Source of the DNA: a virus
DNA: 64,000 bases
Reading direction: 5' to 3' (one strand)
IMG/VR virus record: IMGVR_UViG_3300033571_022405
Location: 28,165-92,164 of that record
Shown here: positions 16,401 through 25,491 of the stretch, piece by piece
How the letters are laid out: each line of letters starts with the position of its first letter
Numbering within the stretch: position 1 is the stretch's first letter
The notes under the pieces: model-generated
Told to the model about the DNA's origin: nothing
The model's input: the letters and a program-made list of their open reading frames with translations, nothing else
The model's database searches: none
Program-made: the position numbers and the translations under genes

Positions 16401-18530
16401 GGTTCCTATCAAACCGGCTTGTGGATTTTCGCTATTATTGTAAAAATTTGCCAATTTATAATCACAAAAATTATCTGGTGTGCCGTCTCCGTTCTTACAA
16501 ACATTATTATCTGTACTAGTTACTAGTCCGTAGGATGATTGTGGACCACAATATCTACAACTATTAGTAGAGCTACTAGTAATAATTCTTGGATAGGTAT
16601 TATTAAATATGGAACAACCACTGGAAGCTATAATCTCTTTTATTTTATTATTATTTAAAGATAGTTTTGCGGTTTGTACCACTGCTGCTATTGTGTTCTC
16701 TCCGTTATTACAAGATGTTGCATAGTTTTTGATACTATTAATTTGACTACTTAAAGTATGTTTATGTGATAAATTTTGATTATATGAAAATATGTTACCC
16801 GTAAATTCTGAACAATCAATTTCTGTACTACACTGGGGCTGATTTTTTACTAAAGAATTTTTAACTACTATATCATAATTTAAATCTATATAACACTGGT
16901 CTTTAATTTTTGTATCATAAGTTAAAGATAAAGTAGAATCCATAGGACACCACAAATATCCTCCATATTTATTTGCTAATGTATTGATTAAATCACTTTT
17001 TGTTTTTATAAAACCAAAACCATTAACACTACCAATAAAGCTAGTAGACATATCTCGATTATAATCTAAATTTTGTCCAAAATTATTAATAGTAATATAG
17101 TTTTTCTCTTCGTTCTTTCCTCGGCCCTCTAAAACAGATGGAGCTTCATCAAAACCGGCTACCTTATTGGGTTTTAATAAATCAATAGTAATTTCGTCAT
17201 ATTGAGGAGCTGTACATAACATAGCTGCCAAACGAAATTTTTTGATTGGCTCATTGGACGTTAAATTAATTAACTGATCATTTTTATCTATTCTAGCATA
17301 AATATTTAAAAATCTAGAGTATAGATTACTAGAAATATATGTAAATTCTGATCCGCTAGGAATAACGCCTGTAACTATATTATTTTTAATAAGTTTTAAG
17401 CCGGATGGACAGCTTTTAATATCTGGATTTCCTCTATTAGCTATTGGGGGAGGCTCTGGTCCTTGATTAGTTGCCCAAAAAACATCACCAGGAGCAATAT
17501 ATAAATCTATGCCTTTAATGGGCCTTGTGTCATCTTTTTTGTCTTTATCAAAATGTCTATACCATCCTAAAATACCTTCTTTATAGTTCCATTTCCAATA
17601 AGATCCTAATCTTTCTGTTTTAACAAAAATATTGTCATAAGTATGATTGGTAAAGCCATAAGGAGAAGTAAAATCTTCTGCTTTGGGCAATAATTTAGAA
17701 TAAGAGTCTCTTACAGAACCTTGCTCGGGGTCACCTATTAAACCACTAAAAATAGGATAATAAGGATTGATACCCGAATAGGAAGGATTAACTGTGGTTA
17801 AAATAAAATTACCACAAGTTTTATTTGTTTGCATTGCTCTAGCATATGCTTTATCGTGATCATCTTTGCTATTATATGAAGACGTTAAAGGATCATAAGG
17901 AATTTCCGATAAACATGGCTTTAACACCCAGTCGATATAAAATTTATTAGAAGTGTAAGAAAAACTATTAAGCTGCGCTCCGCCCTGGGAAAATACAAAA
18001 TGCTCAAAACCCAGTCCTCCATTGGTTATGGAAGGAAATTCTTGTAAATATTTGAAGTCTGAGAATTGATTGATGTATTTTTGATTAATATAAGGAATTT
18101 TTGCTAAATAATCATCTTTTTGCATTCTTGTGTCGCAAGCGCCGCTTGTGCAGTCAGCAATAAAAGATTGAGTTGATTCGTTGCCGTCAGTGTCTTTTAA
18201 TTTCCAAGACTTAGAAAAATTCGTAGGAAGCATAGATAAGCAATAAGAGCAATTAAATGCCGTATCGGACTCTAACTCATTATAATCATTAGAAATATCA
18301 GAAACACAATTACAAGGATCAAAAGGGTTGTTGATAGTGGTGCGAGCCGGAGACAATAATTCCCCATACTCTGCTTTCTGGTCTGGTTTTATTATAATAG
18401 GAAGCCACAAGCCGCTGATAGAATCGTCGTATGAGCGTATAAACTTTTTTAAGCTATCAATATTACAATCTAAGTTCTCTATATTTACGTCACTAAATAA
18501 AGATTTATTAAATATAGAACAACATCCCAT
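10443..18530 (-). CDS. Giant cysteine-rich tail tip protein
   Basis: About 2695 residues, and I recognise no domain confidently. By position, last large gene after the tape measure and hub genes, it should be a distal tail or receptor-binding protein. By my count it has roughly 80 cysteines, about half of them in the final ~750 residues (for example CSSPD, CPKPCDQGC, CGTCF, CECANW and the terminal YCCRYGK). This is far above the other virion proteins here. The N-terminal region has paired Cys motifs (DPCNC, NCSYC) and the middle is Asn/Tyr/Ser-rich, typical of beta-structured fibres. ATG 18530 lies 5 bases after the preceding stop; an in-frame GTG at 18542 is an alternative start. Zinc knuckles or disulfides are both possible. 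Confidence 0.6.
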   Translation of the reverse strand: MGCCSIFNKSLFSDVNIENLDCNIDSLKKFIRSYDDSISGLWLPIIIKPDQKAEYGELLSPARTTINNPFDPCNCVSDISNDYNELESDTAFNCSYCLSMLPTNFSKSWKLKDTDGNESTQSFIADCTSGACDTRMQKDDYLAKIPYINQKYINQFSDFKYLQEFPSITNGGLGFEHFVFSQGGAQLNSFSYTSNKFYIDWVLKPCLSEIPYDPLTSSYNSKDDHDKAYARAMQTNKTCGNFILTTVNPSYSGINPYYPIFSGLIGDPEQGSVRDSYSKLLPKAEDFTSPYGFTNHTYDNIFVKTERLGSYWKWNYKEGILGWYRHFDKDKKDDTRPIKGIDLYIAPGDVFWATNQGPEPPPIANRGNPDIKSCPSGLKLIKNNIVTGVIPSGSEFTYISSNLYSRFLNIYARIDKNDQLINLTSNEPIKKFRLAAMLCTAPQYDEITIDLLKPNKVAGFDEAPSVLEGRGKNEEKNYITINNFGQNLDYNRDMSTSFIGSVNGFGFIKTKSDLINTLANKYGGYLWCPMDSTLSLTYDTKIKDQCYIDLNYDIVVKNSLVKNQPQCSTEIDCSEFTGNIFSYNQNLSHKHTLSSQINSIKNYATSCNNGENTIAAVVQTAKLSLNNNKIKEIIASSGCSIFNNTYPRIITSSSTNSCRYCGPQSSYGLVTSTDNNVCKNGDGTPDNFCDYKLANFYNNSENPQAGLIGTRIPREIIDGTLYFKRQYNAFVFDPRIDKAAFHHQDGVYFESNVFSSISGSTYFLQNSSSSSNTDGHDVSIQFDTKKVGIKLYSVKIEKLRSSSESSADCIAFPNNEPCKCYGLSLVPSFLFNCRDSSFTFTNDPVFFTPNLSTKYGPTFKAYGGYSEDYINKLFIESNNRIPNHPRIGSVLNYLSKKIDPEFPYGCEQSISLNLPNYVKNSWSFTISNFNTNHADVWAEILENVDLFNPNNYSENEYGETEASTNVGYQRFANKVEINNKTLYDKQKKIISTKNDSIGAINVVLTNPYLVSLMGNSIYLYPPSGTFCSNETVYGGRGDELTIVPIKFTRIPRKQILNFGIHPIQPMGTLSAGAFHPNKGLEYSNTTSPFGPLFTNYSYVRDEYYFDYDRDIFPIENTYTDPITGVETTTTSPQRFQSYVFIGDLTKKVKDVLNQIQNLNNDVSKLRLYLNINNQWYIYNTSNLFGYIANNKAYSGPPLAFEYTHKDYKQTCPILIPSSPKKHITFNYLRSPLDNDVFETRRFNDFPLSVAVAKKYDLSYPFIPEIFNIEEVNNKVIRIEGIRPYFMFEEEFLPTQSNATSIAGLESTVIEKINETNPYVHLVNKEQIWMYKGYGDKRVVASYLLTGRGSDSYYDFLYTNFSNLNIDLLATNSDGYIHNSYKKISSIPSIFIEESYSKNSSPFIAKYLKIEYVDTYGNIIKKQNIRNNARPKAYTYFVLDGRRRDLGDLPEKIQQITLYQSLQQTLKKELDPYLTSINPELRSISFEEKIRQILSNTYSDSSANVQFLKNLPDRAKWSDILNFDGNIINDITKYNFTIHDHKRIYPSSLYLNNFYKLIVNSNSNHYNFRALFNGEDDCNYNGNVYYCIHQKYNTENQDNYNINNNLLSNFNNYLPYIDINIFSNRFSFSAPTPSGTVQISGIHQYLDIDHDWESYHNPVTGSALFWINIDPAFDLKSCLTFDQKMYSDTFRIDDVPYQLYDIDCTTNYNADGCRQTFFPTVPNSEITSYNVFNFETEYLTRVTGTSPFVRFPVYCDSDALDTCGSKSCGIKTVGSTSCSGIYKIYEEKNIPITGIPESVPYIISYEGGNYNPLGNNQPHYIQRFELSPENPLIVSSGSSCSLLPLRPKRDSLNNNNRLSVLNEDYQAALESSIVNDHSATVVDTDIFANEMLFRLMYGEKQKINLNTLNNQNQNITYMDLLKHTDPKVTAKDIYKNIPYEYDTTAPVENRIITGSISVQGTLKVGKSVSIRIGSHNLSCGVIKENGDIKIQANYNGESIEGIIHQEYVDNNSIAVCGGPCSSPDSNTTYNLIKTCQELQQYSHSLSRVTTGATLFKQCPKPCDQGCTEDELTDVSFPYWSEPLQIGLGPVGNGPCVTYVVYSPCAGNQGGWYQTNHNVARSVEDGIPQGCSIIASNEAEISFSTYARGAFGGCYPKPMRTQVSADGLFNTGEVEDFNGGLMINQPGAIGDGINITQPSCGTCFTLDYEDPLTKNKLYNVFGGGSYPPYPGNTSQSCECANWEYGYCRNTNNASLCVCNGLQYDYNEFDYNFEYCRYNITLKGYKRRINYPSNNRIITISKACSSTSAGTTNDPGEIMGGGSGGRSTENCIWIECPGAIPTKWHIYDVKSRTQNNAYNPLCPQQLCSVNYTNTSITINLASGQSKCWYFTELTSNNACPLISVSVPDNSFTVSDTIDSYCGSCLNQEPKLTMNPQQQPWDIIEEQRTCVLGYILTDGNPNIDGPVGMGGSVWLAGYCGIRASLCYQREGTGGGGQCGKNAPDSYPWSTCISYSEPSVCVGGNDSSIVGGCNIPVSFPYSNGKAGERIVSLWKKQMSQIWLNTAPCHNNKNKYTVGDIVEGVVPDSCSEVKYTKINYPSMSYRATFGDPVVTQGTIGFTVAYYTYTYRRPKTIQDVFKGEALVEQCNQVTSHNPIGSLNISEKHKTFGCSNVAQCYDTDVNGCDDTNYCCRYGKTNYE

Positions 18531-18535
18531 AATTC

Positions 18536-21500
18536 TCAGCACCTATATGACTGTAAAACCCAGACACCATTAATATAAGAAAACAAGCCCTTGTCCCCAT
18601 TATTAACATTAAAGTCTAAAGGATTATCAAATTTAGTATTATAGGTAGTATTATTAGTATTATTATATATAGTATACATATCTACAGAGTTATCTCCCGC
18701 TATAATACCAGAACTAGTATAAACTGTGCTATATATGGGTTCATAAAAACCATTTTCTCCATTATATTTACAATAAACCGGGGCTGCTCTGGGTGCTGGT
18801 CTGACCCCTAGTGTGTCCTTAACAAAAACTAGTCTTCTTATACCAGACGGTAGAGGACTATTATCTATTTGATCTTCTAATATTGTTCCTCTAGATGGTT
18901 GTCCTTTTACTAGGTCTGTTTCTAGTACAATCCATACCGACTTATAATTTGCTCCAACTGTCCATACACCAGCTTTTTCGTCCCATCGCAAATCTATAGG
19001 ACCAACCGGCCATGTGCCGGGTAACTGTCCCCAGCCTTTATAAAAACTATTTTCTTTATATGGTTTAGTCCACGAGCCATCTGGATTTCTAGTTTGATTT
19101 TTATATATATGATTATCTTTCTCGTCTTTCACTGGTTGTCCGTTTTGAAGCTTATATTCACCAGAAGCATTAGGAACAGGATAGCCCTCTAAATCATAAC
19201 CCCAACCGTGTACCATTAGCGGTCCTCGTAAACCAAAAAATCTCATATTATTAGATGGCGTAATGCCTATGGGTTGTTGATTATTAGCTTGGCAATAATC
19301 TATATAGTTTTGATCATAATCTAAAAAGTTTTTTTCTATATCTGCACTATAAGCAGGCTTAAGCGAATTTTCATTTTCTGGTACGGTTAAGCCAAATCCT
19401 ACCAGATCTATAGAGTGAGAAGTAAAATCATTCTGTTGTCTATTTTGATAACAGCTAAATTCGCCACTAGGTAACAATATAGGATTTAGTGTTCCATAAT
19501 TAATAACAGGATTTCCACTAAGTCCACTCAAAGCATTCAAACTATTGCGCGAAATAATAGTAAGATCATCTTCTCCGCTTGCTAAAATATATGGCGGAGT
19601 AGTTTCTTTTGGAGAGGCGCTAATATATTTTCTTTTATCTTTCTGTACATCTTCTTCACAGAATGGACAGGGTTTTTCTTTTATTGTGATTTTTAAATTT
19701 TGTAACTCAGAAATCGATCTGGGCAAACCGTTTTTATTACGAGACAAATCATATCTTTCCCAAGAATATTCGTTGCTACCTTTACAAAAAGGACATCTAG
19801 AACGAGGATATTTAGTAATATTATATGTAGAGCCGTATGGAGTAGGATAAAAAGATATAGGAGACAAAAGACCGTCTAAACTCATAAAAGACTTATTAGC
19901 AAAATCATCCTGAATTTCTCTGGGCAATTCTTGTATATCTTGTACTGCTACGTTAGTTAAATATCTAGCCATATCTTTTGGTCTATATTCAACATTGTTG
20001 CCATATGGTTTTTGAGACCAATATGGACTAAATCCTAAATCAGTAAAAGCATTATCAACAGAGCTAGTATAATGCACATGGGGATATGCTCCTCCTGCTA
20101 GTACTTCTAAAGGACTCCATCTTAATGGCTTTGGTGTTTCTCCAGGAGCTAGTCCATTTCCTTGTGAACTAGTAAAAGCATTGCTTTTGAAATATGCTGT
20201 ACTATCGTTAACTTTATTATTTAGTTCTCGTCGTCTTTTTAAGAATTCTAAATTAATTTGTTTAATTCTATCTGCATTTTCTTTATTGAAGAATCCTATT
20301 TTTTTAACATAGGTTCTTAAACCATACCTTGTTGTTATTCCACCTTCTCCTATAGAAATATTAATATTATTAATAATAGGCCCAGCAGTTGCGTTTGCAG
20401 ATTCTGATAAAATACCACCAATACCATATGGAGCATTACCAGGACCAGCAAACACCAAACCAGCAACATCCAAAGTTCCTTGTTCAGTAATCTGTTGATA
20501 GTTGATATCGTCCTTAATTCTATTCATAACAGCAGCGTCTAGAGCATCCATACCACCATACTCCCACGGCACTAGTCCGGTGTCTACGTCTACCTTAACC
20601 CCACCAACAATATTATTTACTAAATTATCTACATTATTTAATCCAGGAAAAATTAAATTACCAACTAAACCAGGATGATTAATCCATGGGCCATAAGTTG
20701 CCCTATTGAATTGCACAGGTAGGGCGGCGAAGGCTGGACAAGAAGCTTTTTTCATCATTCCCACATTCTGTGATGAATTATTTATAGTTAAGGAAGGTTT
20801 GTTACCAGCTAATCTTAAAACACTAGCCAGGCCCCAGCTAAATAAAATAGTAGATAAATTATTTAAAGAATTTTTCAATCTAGGGCCAGAAGTTGACGCT
20901 CCTCTAGGCATAGTGGACCCATTGTTTAGTATGCAAATAGCGTCATGCAAGCAACAAAAGAATAACGAATCTTCTGTGTCATTTTTCCCGCCTCCTACCA
21001 AAATTGGCGATGGAGTAGAAATTACGGCTCGTGGTTGTCCATCTAAATACAAAATTTTATCATTAGCAGTAGACTTTACATACATTTTATAATGCCAAGA
21101 ATCTGGTATAGATGTTCCGTGTGCAGTTTTTAAATTTAACATAGAGGAGTCGGTGTTACCGAGTCCCCCCAAGCTTTTAAGAGGACTTGTATATTTAATA
21201 TAAAGATAGCTATCAGGATCTAAATTATGCTCTAGAGGAAAGTAAAAGAATGGCTCTAAATTATTATTGGCAGTTACAGCACTTTGAGTTTGTACAAGCC
21301 TTAAACTTCCAATTAAATGAGGATTATTAAGATTGCTTAAATTAGTTGTTATCCATAAGTCTCTGCTTCCTAGTTCTCCATTAGCATTGAATCCTAAAAT
21401 TGGTTGAATTTTACCGTCGTCGCCACAAAATAAATCTGCTTGTGTAGAACCAACAACCATAGTATCATCTATAACATTGCCCGGTTCTTCCCATGCTCCG

Positions 21501-23794
21501 TCTGGAGATATTTCCCAATCGGTAAATATTTTCCCGGAACCGGGGTAGGCAAAATTACCAAAAGATACTTTTAAATCGCCGTCTCTATACCATTGCATAC
21601 GGGGGGTACGAACCATGTACTGTTTACCATAATGCTCTTGTGCTATTTTTTGAAAAAATGCATGCACCTTTTGTAAGTCGTTATATAAAAATTTAACATA
21701 TGGCTGGGCATTGTCTATGTTGATAGCATATGGTCGTGGATCGTTAGCTTGAACAGCACTGGATTTTGATATAGAATTCCAATTAATAATACTAAGACCA
21801 GCTAAAAATTTATTCTTATTAGCAAATTTAGGATAATTATTTCTAAAAGAGGCATATAGCAAATCCGCAATATCAGTAGAAAATATATTATCAAAACAAT
21901 AAGTAAACCAAGATTCGAAACCTGAACCAGCAGCCCTTAATTCATTTTCTAATACTACAAATTCACCATTAGAAAAATATGGTTTAGATAATATTGTAGT
22001 AATATCGTTGGTGCGAAATGCTACTTGTAGTTGCCCCATTTTTGTGTCAAGAAAGACCTTGCGTGGTTCTTGATATGATACGCTATTAGACGATTCGCTC
22101 TGACCACTATTGTCTCCGTGAGTGCCAAAAAATGGAGATATTAAATCTAAATATAACGGATAGCTATTTGTGTTTCTTAAAAGAGGATTTTGAGACGTAG
22201 TATTGTCTTGAGTAACCACCTGCTCAGAAGGATAATAATTGCCTTTAGCAATAGTTAAAGAATTACCCAAAGAATCTGATTGATTAAAATTATCAATAGT
22301 ATTATTTTGACCGACAGCGGCACCACCATCAGTAGAATATTGATTCATTCTATAGTTGCCTTCATCTGGCACTCTAATATAGTTATGCTGTCCATCAGAA
22401 AAATCATAATTAATAAACGCTCCACCACCATCTTTAGCATATGGGTCGAATACTAAACTAGATTGTTTATTAGACAAATGTGTGGACAGCACTTGTAATA
22501 ATCTTTTTTGTGGTCCTCCAATATACATAGATCTTGTTTCTTGATCATTAAATTCTTGTCCGTAGTTGTAAGAAACTATCTTTTGTCCTTGGGTCACAGC
22601 TTGATTAATAATATTTCTAATAATATCTTTTTTAGGCTGTACCCTTCGACTAACTGTCTTAATTTTTAGTATACCGGAAAAATTTCCAGACAGATCTTTT
22701 TCGAAACTAACATAAAAATCAAAACCTGCTCCACTACAAATACGGGAAATAAAATCTAAAATACTAATATAAGAACTAGAAATATATAAATCATTGGGCG
22801 GAACAGGTACTTCGCTAATATCTAATTTAAGTAAAGTTCTAGATATACCATCTATTGCAGGGATATTTGGGGACAGACCCAAGTTTGCCAAACTAATACT
22901 TAAGCCATCAACTGTCATATTAGTAGATGAGACATTAACAAAGCCACCCTCTAAAGTTGTTAAATGTTTAGCTACAATAGCTCCATAAGGAGAGTATGGT
23001 CCTTGAGTACCGTTTGTTAAGTCTTGTAAGGCTCTATATATTTGTAAAGCAGATACTCCTCCGTCGGTTTTACCCGCTGTGCCGAAACCATAAGATTCTA
23101 AATATCCATATATATTAAAAACATTGGGCACATTACCCCTTTTGACAGAACCGCTAAAATCTCCTAAAGTTAAGCTTGGTACAGCAATATTATCGTTGAT
23201 AATAGTAGATATAGAACCAATATAATTGTCTATAATTAATTGACATCCGCCCAATAAGCTTGCATAGCTTTTTATATTTACTTCATACTGTAAAGAATTA
23301 TTAACTTTCCAATCCGCAATAACTCCACCAAACTCTATGCCGTCCATAAACTTAAAATAAGCAGGGGCCCCTATGATATCGTAGTATTTGCCTACAAACC
23401 CCGGATCTGGACCGGCCCAATAGCCTTTTCCATTAAGTGTCCAATATACTTTACCCGGACTATCTTCTGCAAATTGATTTAAAACATTTTTTATAACTGG
23501 TCTATGTAAATTTTTACTAGCATCATCAGAAATACCATTAACATTATTTAACGCTGTGGATGGAGCATTTGCTGGTAAACTATCTTTGCTAGTGGCTAAA
23601 GTTCTTAGGGGTCCGGATCTTTGAGAAACCGGATGATGACACGAATCTTGTGTTAAGTTTACTGTAATATTACTAGCATCTGCGCCCCAACCCAAGTTCA
23701 TATTAAAGCTAGTAACACTACACCCTAAAAAGAGCGTTTGTTCGTATGGGCCTACTTCTATAAATGAGCCACCGCAAGTTTTAATTGAAGGCAT
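18536..23794 (-). CDS. Probable central tail hub / tail-associated protein
   Basis: A 1752-residue protein following the distal tail gene. Residues ~110-200 (YFKFMDGIEFGGVIADWKVN, then QYEVNIKSYASLLGGCQLI) and ~330-430 (ISILDFISRICSGAGFDFYV, then IVSYNYGQEFNDQETRSMYIG) resemble the repeated beta domains and the helix-plus-strand unit of phage gpD/gp27/Tal-type hub proteins. The C-terminal third has a four-cysteine ribbon (CPFCKGSNEY to CPFCEED, near residues 1330-1375), an unusual addition for a virion protein. AAAGGAAT precedes the ATG. If correct, it forms the ring that closes the tail tube and carries fibres or tip proteins. No lysozyme or peptidase motif is evident. Confidence 0.55.
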   Translation of the reverse strand: MPSIKTCGGSFIEVGPYEQTLFLGCSVTSFNMNLGWGADASNITVNLTQDSCHHPVSQRSGPLRTLATSKDSLPANAPSTALNNVNGISDDASKNLHRPVIKNVLNQFAEDSPGKVYWTLNGKGYWAGPDPGFVGKYYDIIGAPAYFKFMDGIEFGGVIADWKVNNSLQYEVNIKSYASLLGGCQLIIDNYIGSISTIINDNIAVPSLTLGDFSGSVKRGNVPNVFNIYGYLESYGFGTAGKTDGGVSALQIYRALQDLTNGTQGPYSPYGAIVAKHLTTLEGGFVNVSSTNMTVDGLSISLANLGLSPNIPAIDGISRTLLKLDISEVPVPPNDLYISSSYISILDFISRICSGAGFDFYVSFEKDLSGNFSGILKIKTVSRRVQPKKDIIRNIINQAVTQGQKIVSYNYGQEFNDQETRSMYIGGPQKRLLQVLSTHLSNKQSSLVFDPYAKDGGGAFINYDFSDGQHNYIRVPDEGNYRMNQYSTDGGAAVGQNNTIDNFNQSDSLGNSLTIAKGNYYPSEQVVTQDNTTSQNPLLRNTNSYPLYLDLISPFFGTHGDNSGQSESSNSVSYQEPRKVFLDTKMGQLQVAFRTNDITTILSKPYFSNGEFVVLENELRAAGSGFESWFTYCFDNIFSTDIADLLYASFRNNYPKFANKNKFLAGLSIINWNSISKSSAVQANDPRPYAINIDNAQPYVKFLYNDLQKVHAFFQKIAQEHYGKQYMVRTPRMQWYRDGDLKVSFGNFAYPGSGKIFTDWEISPDGAWEEPGNVIDDTMVVGSTQADLFCGDDGKIQPILGFNANGELGSRDLWITTNLSNLNNPHLIGSLRLVQTQSAVTANNNLEPFFYFPLEHNLDPDSYLYIKYTSPLKSLGGLGNTDSSMLNLKTAHGTSIPDSWHYKMYVKSTANDKILYLDGQPRAVISTPSPILVGGGKNDTEDSLFFCCLHDAICILNNGSTMPRGASTSGPRLKNSLNNLSTILFSWGLASVLRLAGNKPSLTINNSSQNVGMMKKASCPAFAALPVQFNRATYGPWINHPGLVGNLIFPGLNNVDNLVNNIVGGVKVDVDTGLVPWEYGGMDALDAAVMNRIKDDINYQQITEQGTLDVAGLVFAGPGNAPYGIGGILSESANATAGPIINNINISIGEGGITTRYGLRTYVKKIGFFNKENADRIKQINLEFLKRRRELNNKVNDSTAYFKSNAFTSSQGNGLAPGETPKPLRWSPLEVLAGGAYPHVHYTSSVDNAFTDLGFSPYWSQKPYGNNVEYRPKDMARYLTNVAVQDIQELPREIQDDFANKSFMSLDGLLSPISFYPTPYGSTYNITKYPRSRCPFCKGSNEYSWERYDLSRNKNGLPRSISELQNLKITIKEKPCPFCEEDVQKDKRKYISASPKETTPPYILASGEDDLTIISRNSLNALSGLSGNPVINYGTLNPILLPSGEFSCYQNRQQNDFTSHSIDLVGFGLTVPENENSLKPAYSADIEKNFLDYDQNYIDYCQANNQQPIGITPSNNMRFFGLRGPLMVHGWGYDLEGYPVPNASGEYKLQNGQPVKDEKDNHIYKNQTRNPDGSWTKPYKENSFYKGWGQLPGTWPVGPIDLRWDEKAGVWTVGANYKSVWIVLETDLVKGQPSRGTILEDQIDNSPLPSGIRRLVFVKDTLGVRPAPRAAPVYCKYNGENGFYEPIYSTVYTSSGIIAGDNSVDMYTIYNNTNNTTYNTKFDNPLDFNVNNGDKGLFSYINGVWVLQSYRC

Positions 23795-23804
23795 AATAAT
23801 TCCT

Positions 23805-25457
23805 TTAGAAACATCTTACCCATTCCCAGGTTTTAGATCTTACTAATCTTCCTTCGGATGGGTTCCAGTTAGTGGTATCACTTTTTACATAAGATCGTAT
23901 ACCCTGCGCATTAGTATTATATACTAATTGTTCTGGTTTACAAGAATCCACAACATTATTAATTTCGGTATATTGATTAGCAGGAAATTGAATATTTCTT
24001 AAGCTAGAGGGTCTGGGTAATACAACTTCAAAAGTTACACTTCTGCTGGAAGATGTGTATGTGCCTAAGTCTTGTAGAATAGGACCTAAAGAACGACCCA
24101 ACACGAAAATAGAAGCAATATTAGGGGTGGCTCCTTGATCATCAATAGTTAAACTTTCACTTAAAGAATTACTGATAATATTTTGTGTTCTATTATTAAA
24201 GCTCCAACTGTATGTTACGGTGCCTTTGGCCGGATCAAATCCTTCAGTAATAGAAATGGGTATAGGATGCAACCCATTTTCTTGTGGTTTAAAAGGAGCA
24301 AATGAAGCGCTCCAACTAAAATCTCCATATGTTGAACCGGTAAAAAATACTGATCTAGCTCTATTATAAACTTGACTTTTAATTCCACTATATCCGCTCA
24401 TAGCGTGATAAAATTTAGTACCCAAGTAAGATTGTGGCACATGAAAATTAGACTTTATGGTGGTATCGATAGTATCTCTAAGATTTCTGTTATTGGTTTC
24501 AGAATCTAAATATTTAGCTTGTGTTTTATCATAAACTAATCCACTATTAAAAGGCTCTAATCCCTGAATTGTACCATTAATGGTGACTGTGCGTATTAGA
24601 TTGCTATCCAAAACACTCTCTACTGTAAAAGCATCTATATATGGATTGTTATTAGCAGAGGTTGGGATACCTATCCAACTATCTGTAATACTATAAGAGC
24701 CAGCAACTTCACTAGCATTAATATTTCTAGCAAAATTAAATAATTTAATATTAGTATCATTAATAATACCAGTAAATGTGGGATAAGATGATAGTTGATA
24801 ATTAACCCATTCTTTAGCTCTGGATATTGCTGTAGTACCACCGGTAGGTGGTGTAGGCTTATTATCAGAAGGTAAAAAAGTATATTTACCAATGGCGCCT
24901 AAAGTTCTAGTAATTCTATAAAAAGGATATTCTTTACCTTGATCAAACGGCATTACTCTATTACTATTTAGTAATGATAAATTAAAAGCTCCCTGAGCAT
25001 AACTATTTTCGTCTAAAACTTCTAGTGTCCAATCGTCTTGAGTACTAGTAACATAAAAGATACCAGATCCCGTATTTGCTACTTCTGAAACTAGTTCTAT
25101 ACTATAATCTATAGTGGACATCCAATTATTGGAACTTTTATTAGCACTATATCTATTAATTTTAATGCCACTATATTTATAGTTATCAGTATTACATCCA
25201 AAACTAAAAGTTCTACCATCGTAGGTAAAAGCATCTCTCAGACCACTTTCTTTAGTTAATAAATATGCTAGCCCACTAGCTCCACTAGCAAAAATCTGTC
25301 CCTCTAATGTAATATTAACCGTGGCTCCAACACACCTACCAGCGCCATCTCTTTGATAGTCTTGACCAATAGATATCATAGGAACGGGATATCCGCTTTT
25401 CGCGGAAAATTGAAAATCTCCGTATTTCATTATTACTGGCGAAGTATCTGTAGACAT
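23805..25457 (-). CDS. Distal tail protein, putative
   Basis: A 550-residue protein between the beta-roll protein and the putative hub. The N-terminus (MKYGDFQFSAKSGYPVPMISIGQDYQRD) and GATVNITLEGQI suggest a beta-sandwich like the first domain of distal-tail or baseplate ring proteins. The following region, IDYSIELVSEV, repeats strand patterns. The rest is Ser/Asn-rich and beta-structured (for example FSWSASFAPFKPQENGLH). AGGATAAAC precedes the start, and the next gene starts 10 bp after its stop. The assignment rests on position after the tape measure gene and on strand-rich composition, so it is tentative. Confidence 0.5.
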   Translation of the reverse strand: MSTDTSPVIMKYGDFQFSAKSGYPVPMISIGQDYQRDGAGRCVGATVNITLEGQIFASGASGLAYLLTKESGLRDAFTYDGRTFSFGCNTDNYKYSGIKINRYSANKSSNNWMSTIDYSIELVSEVANTGSGIFYVTSTQDDWTLEVLDENSYAQGAFNLSLLNSNRVMPFDQGKEYPFYRITRTLGAIGKYTFLPSDNKPTPPTGGTTAISRAKEWVNYQLSSYPTFTGIINDTNIKLFNFARNINASEVAGSYSITDSWIGIPTSANNNPYIDAFTVESVLDSNLIRTVTINGTIQGLEPFNSGLVYDKTQAKYLDSETNNRNLRDTIDTTIKSNFHVPQSYLGTKFYHAMSGYSGIKSQVYNRARSVFFTGSTYGDFSWSASFAPFKPQENGLHPIPISITEGFDPAKGTVTYSWSFNNRTQNIISNSLSESLTIDDQGATPNIASIFVLGRSLGPILQDLGTYTSSSRSVTFEVVLPRPSSLRNIQFPANQYTEINNVVDSCKPEQLVYNTNAQGIRSYVKSDTTNWNPSEGRLVRSKTWEWVRCF

Positions 25458-25491
25458 ATGTTTATCCTAAATTATCCTATATTCTAAAAAC

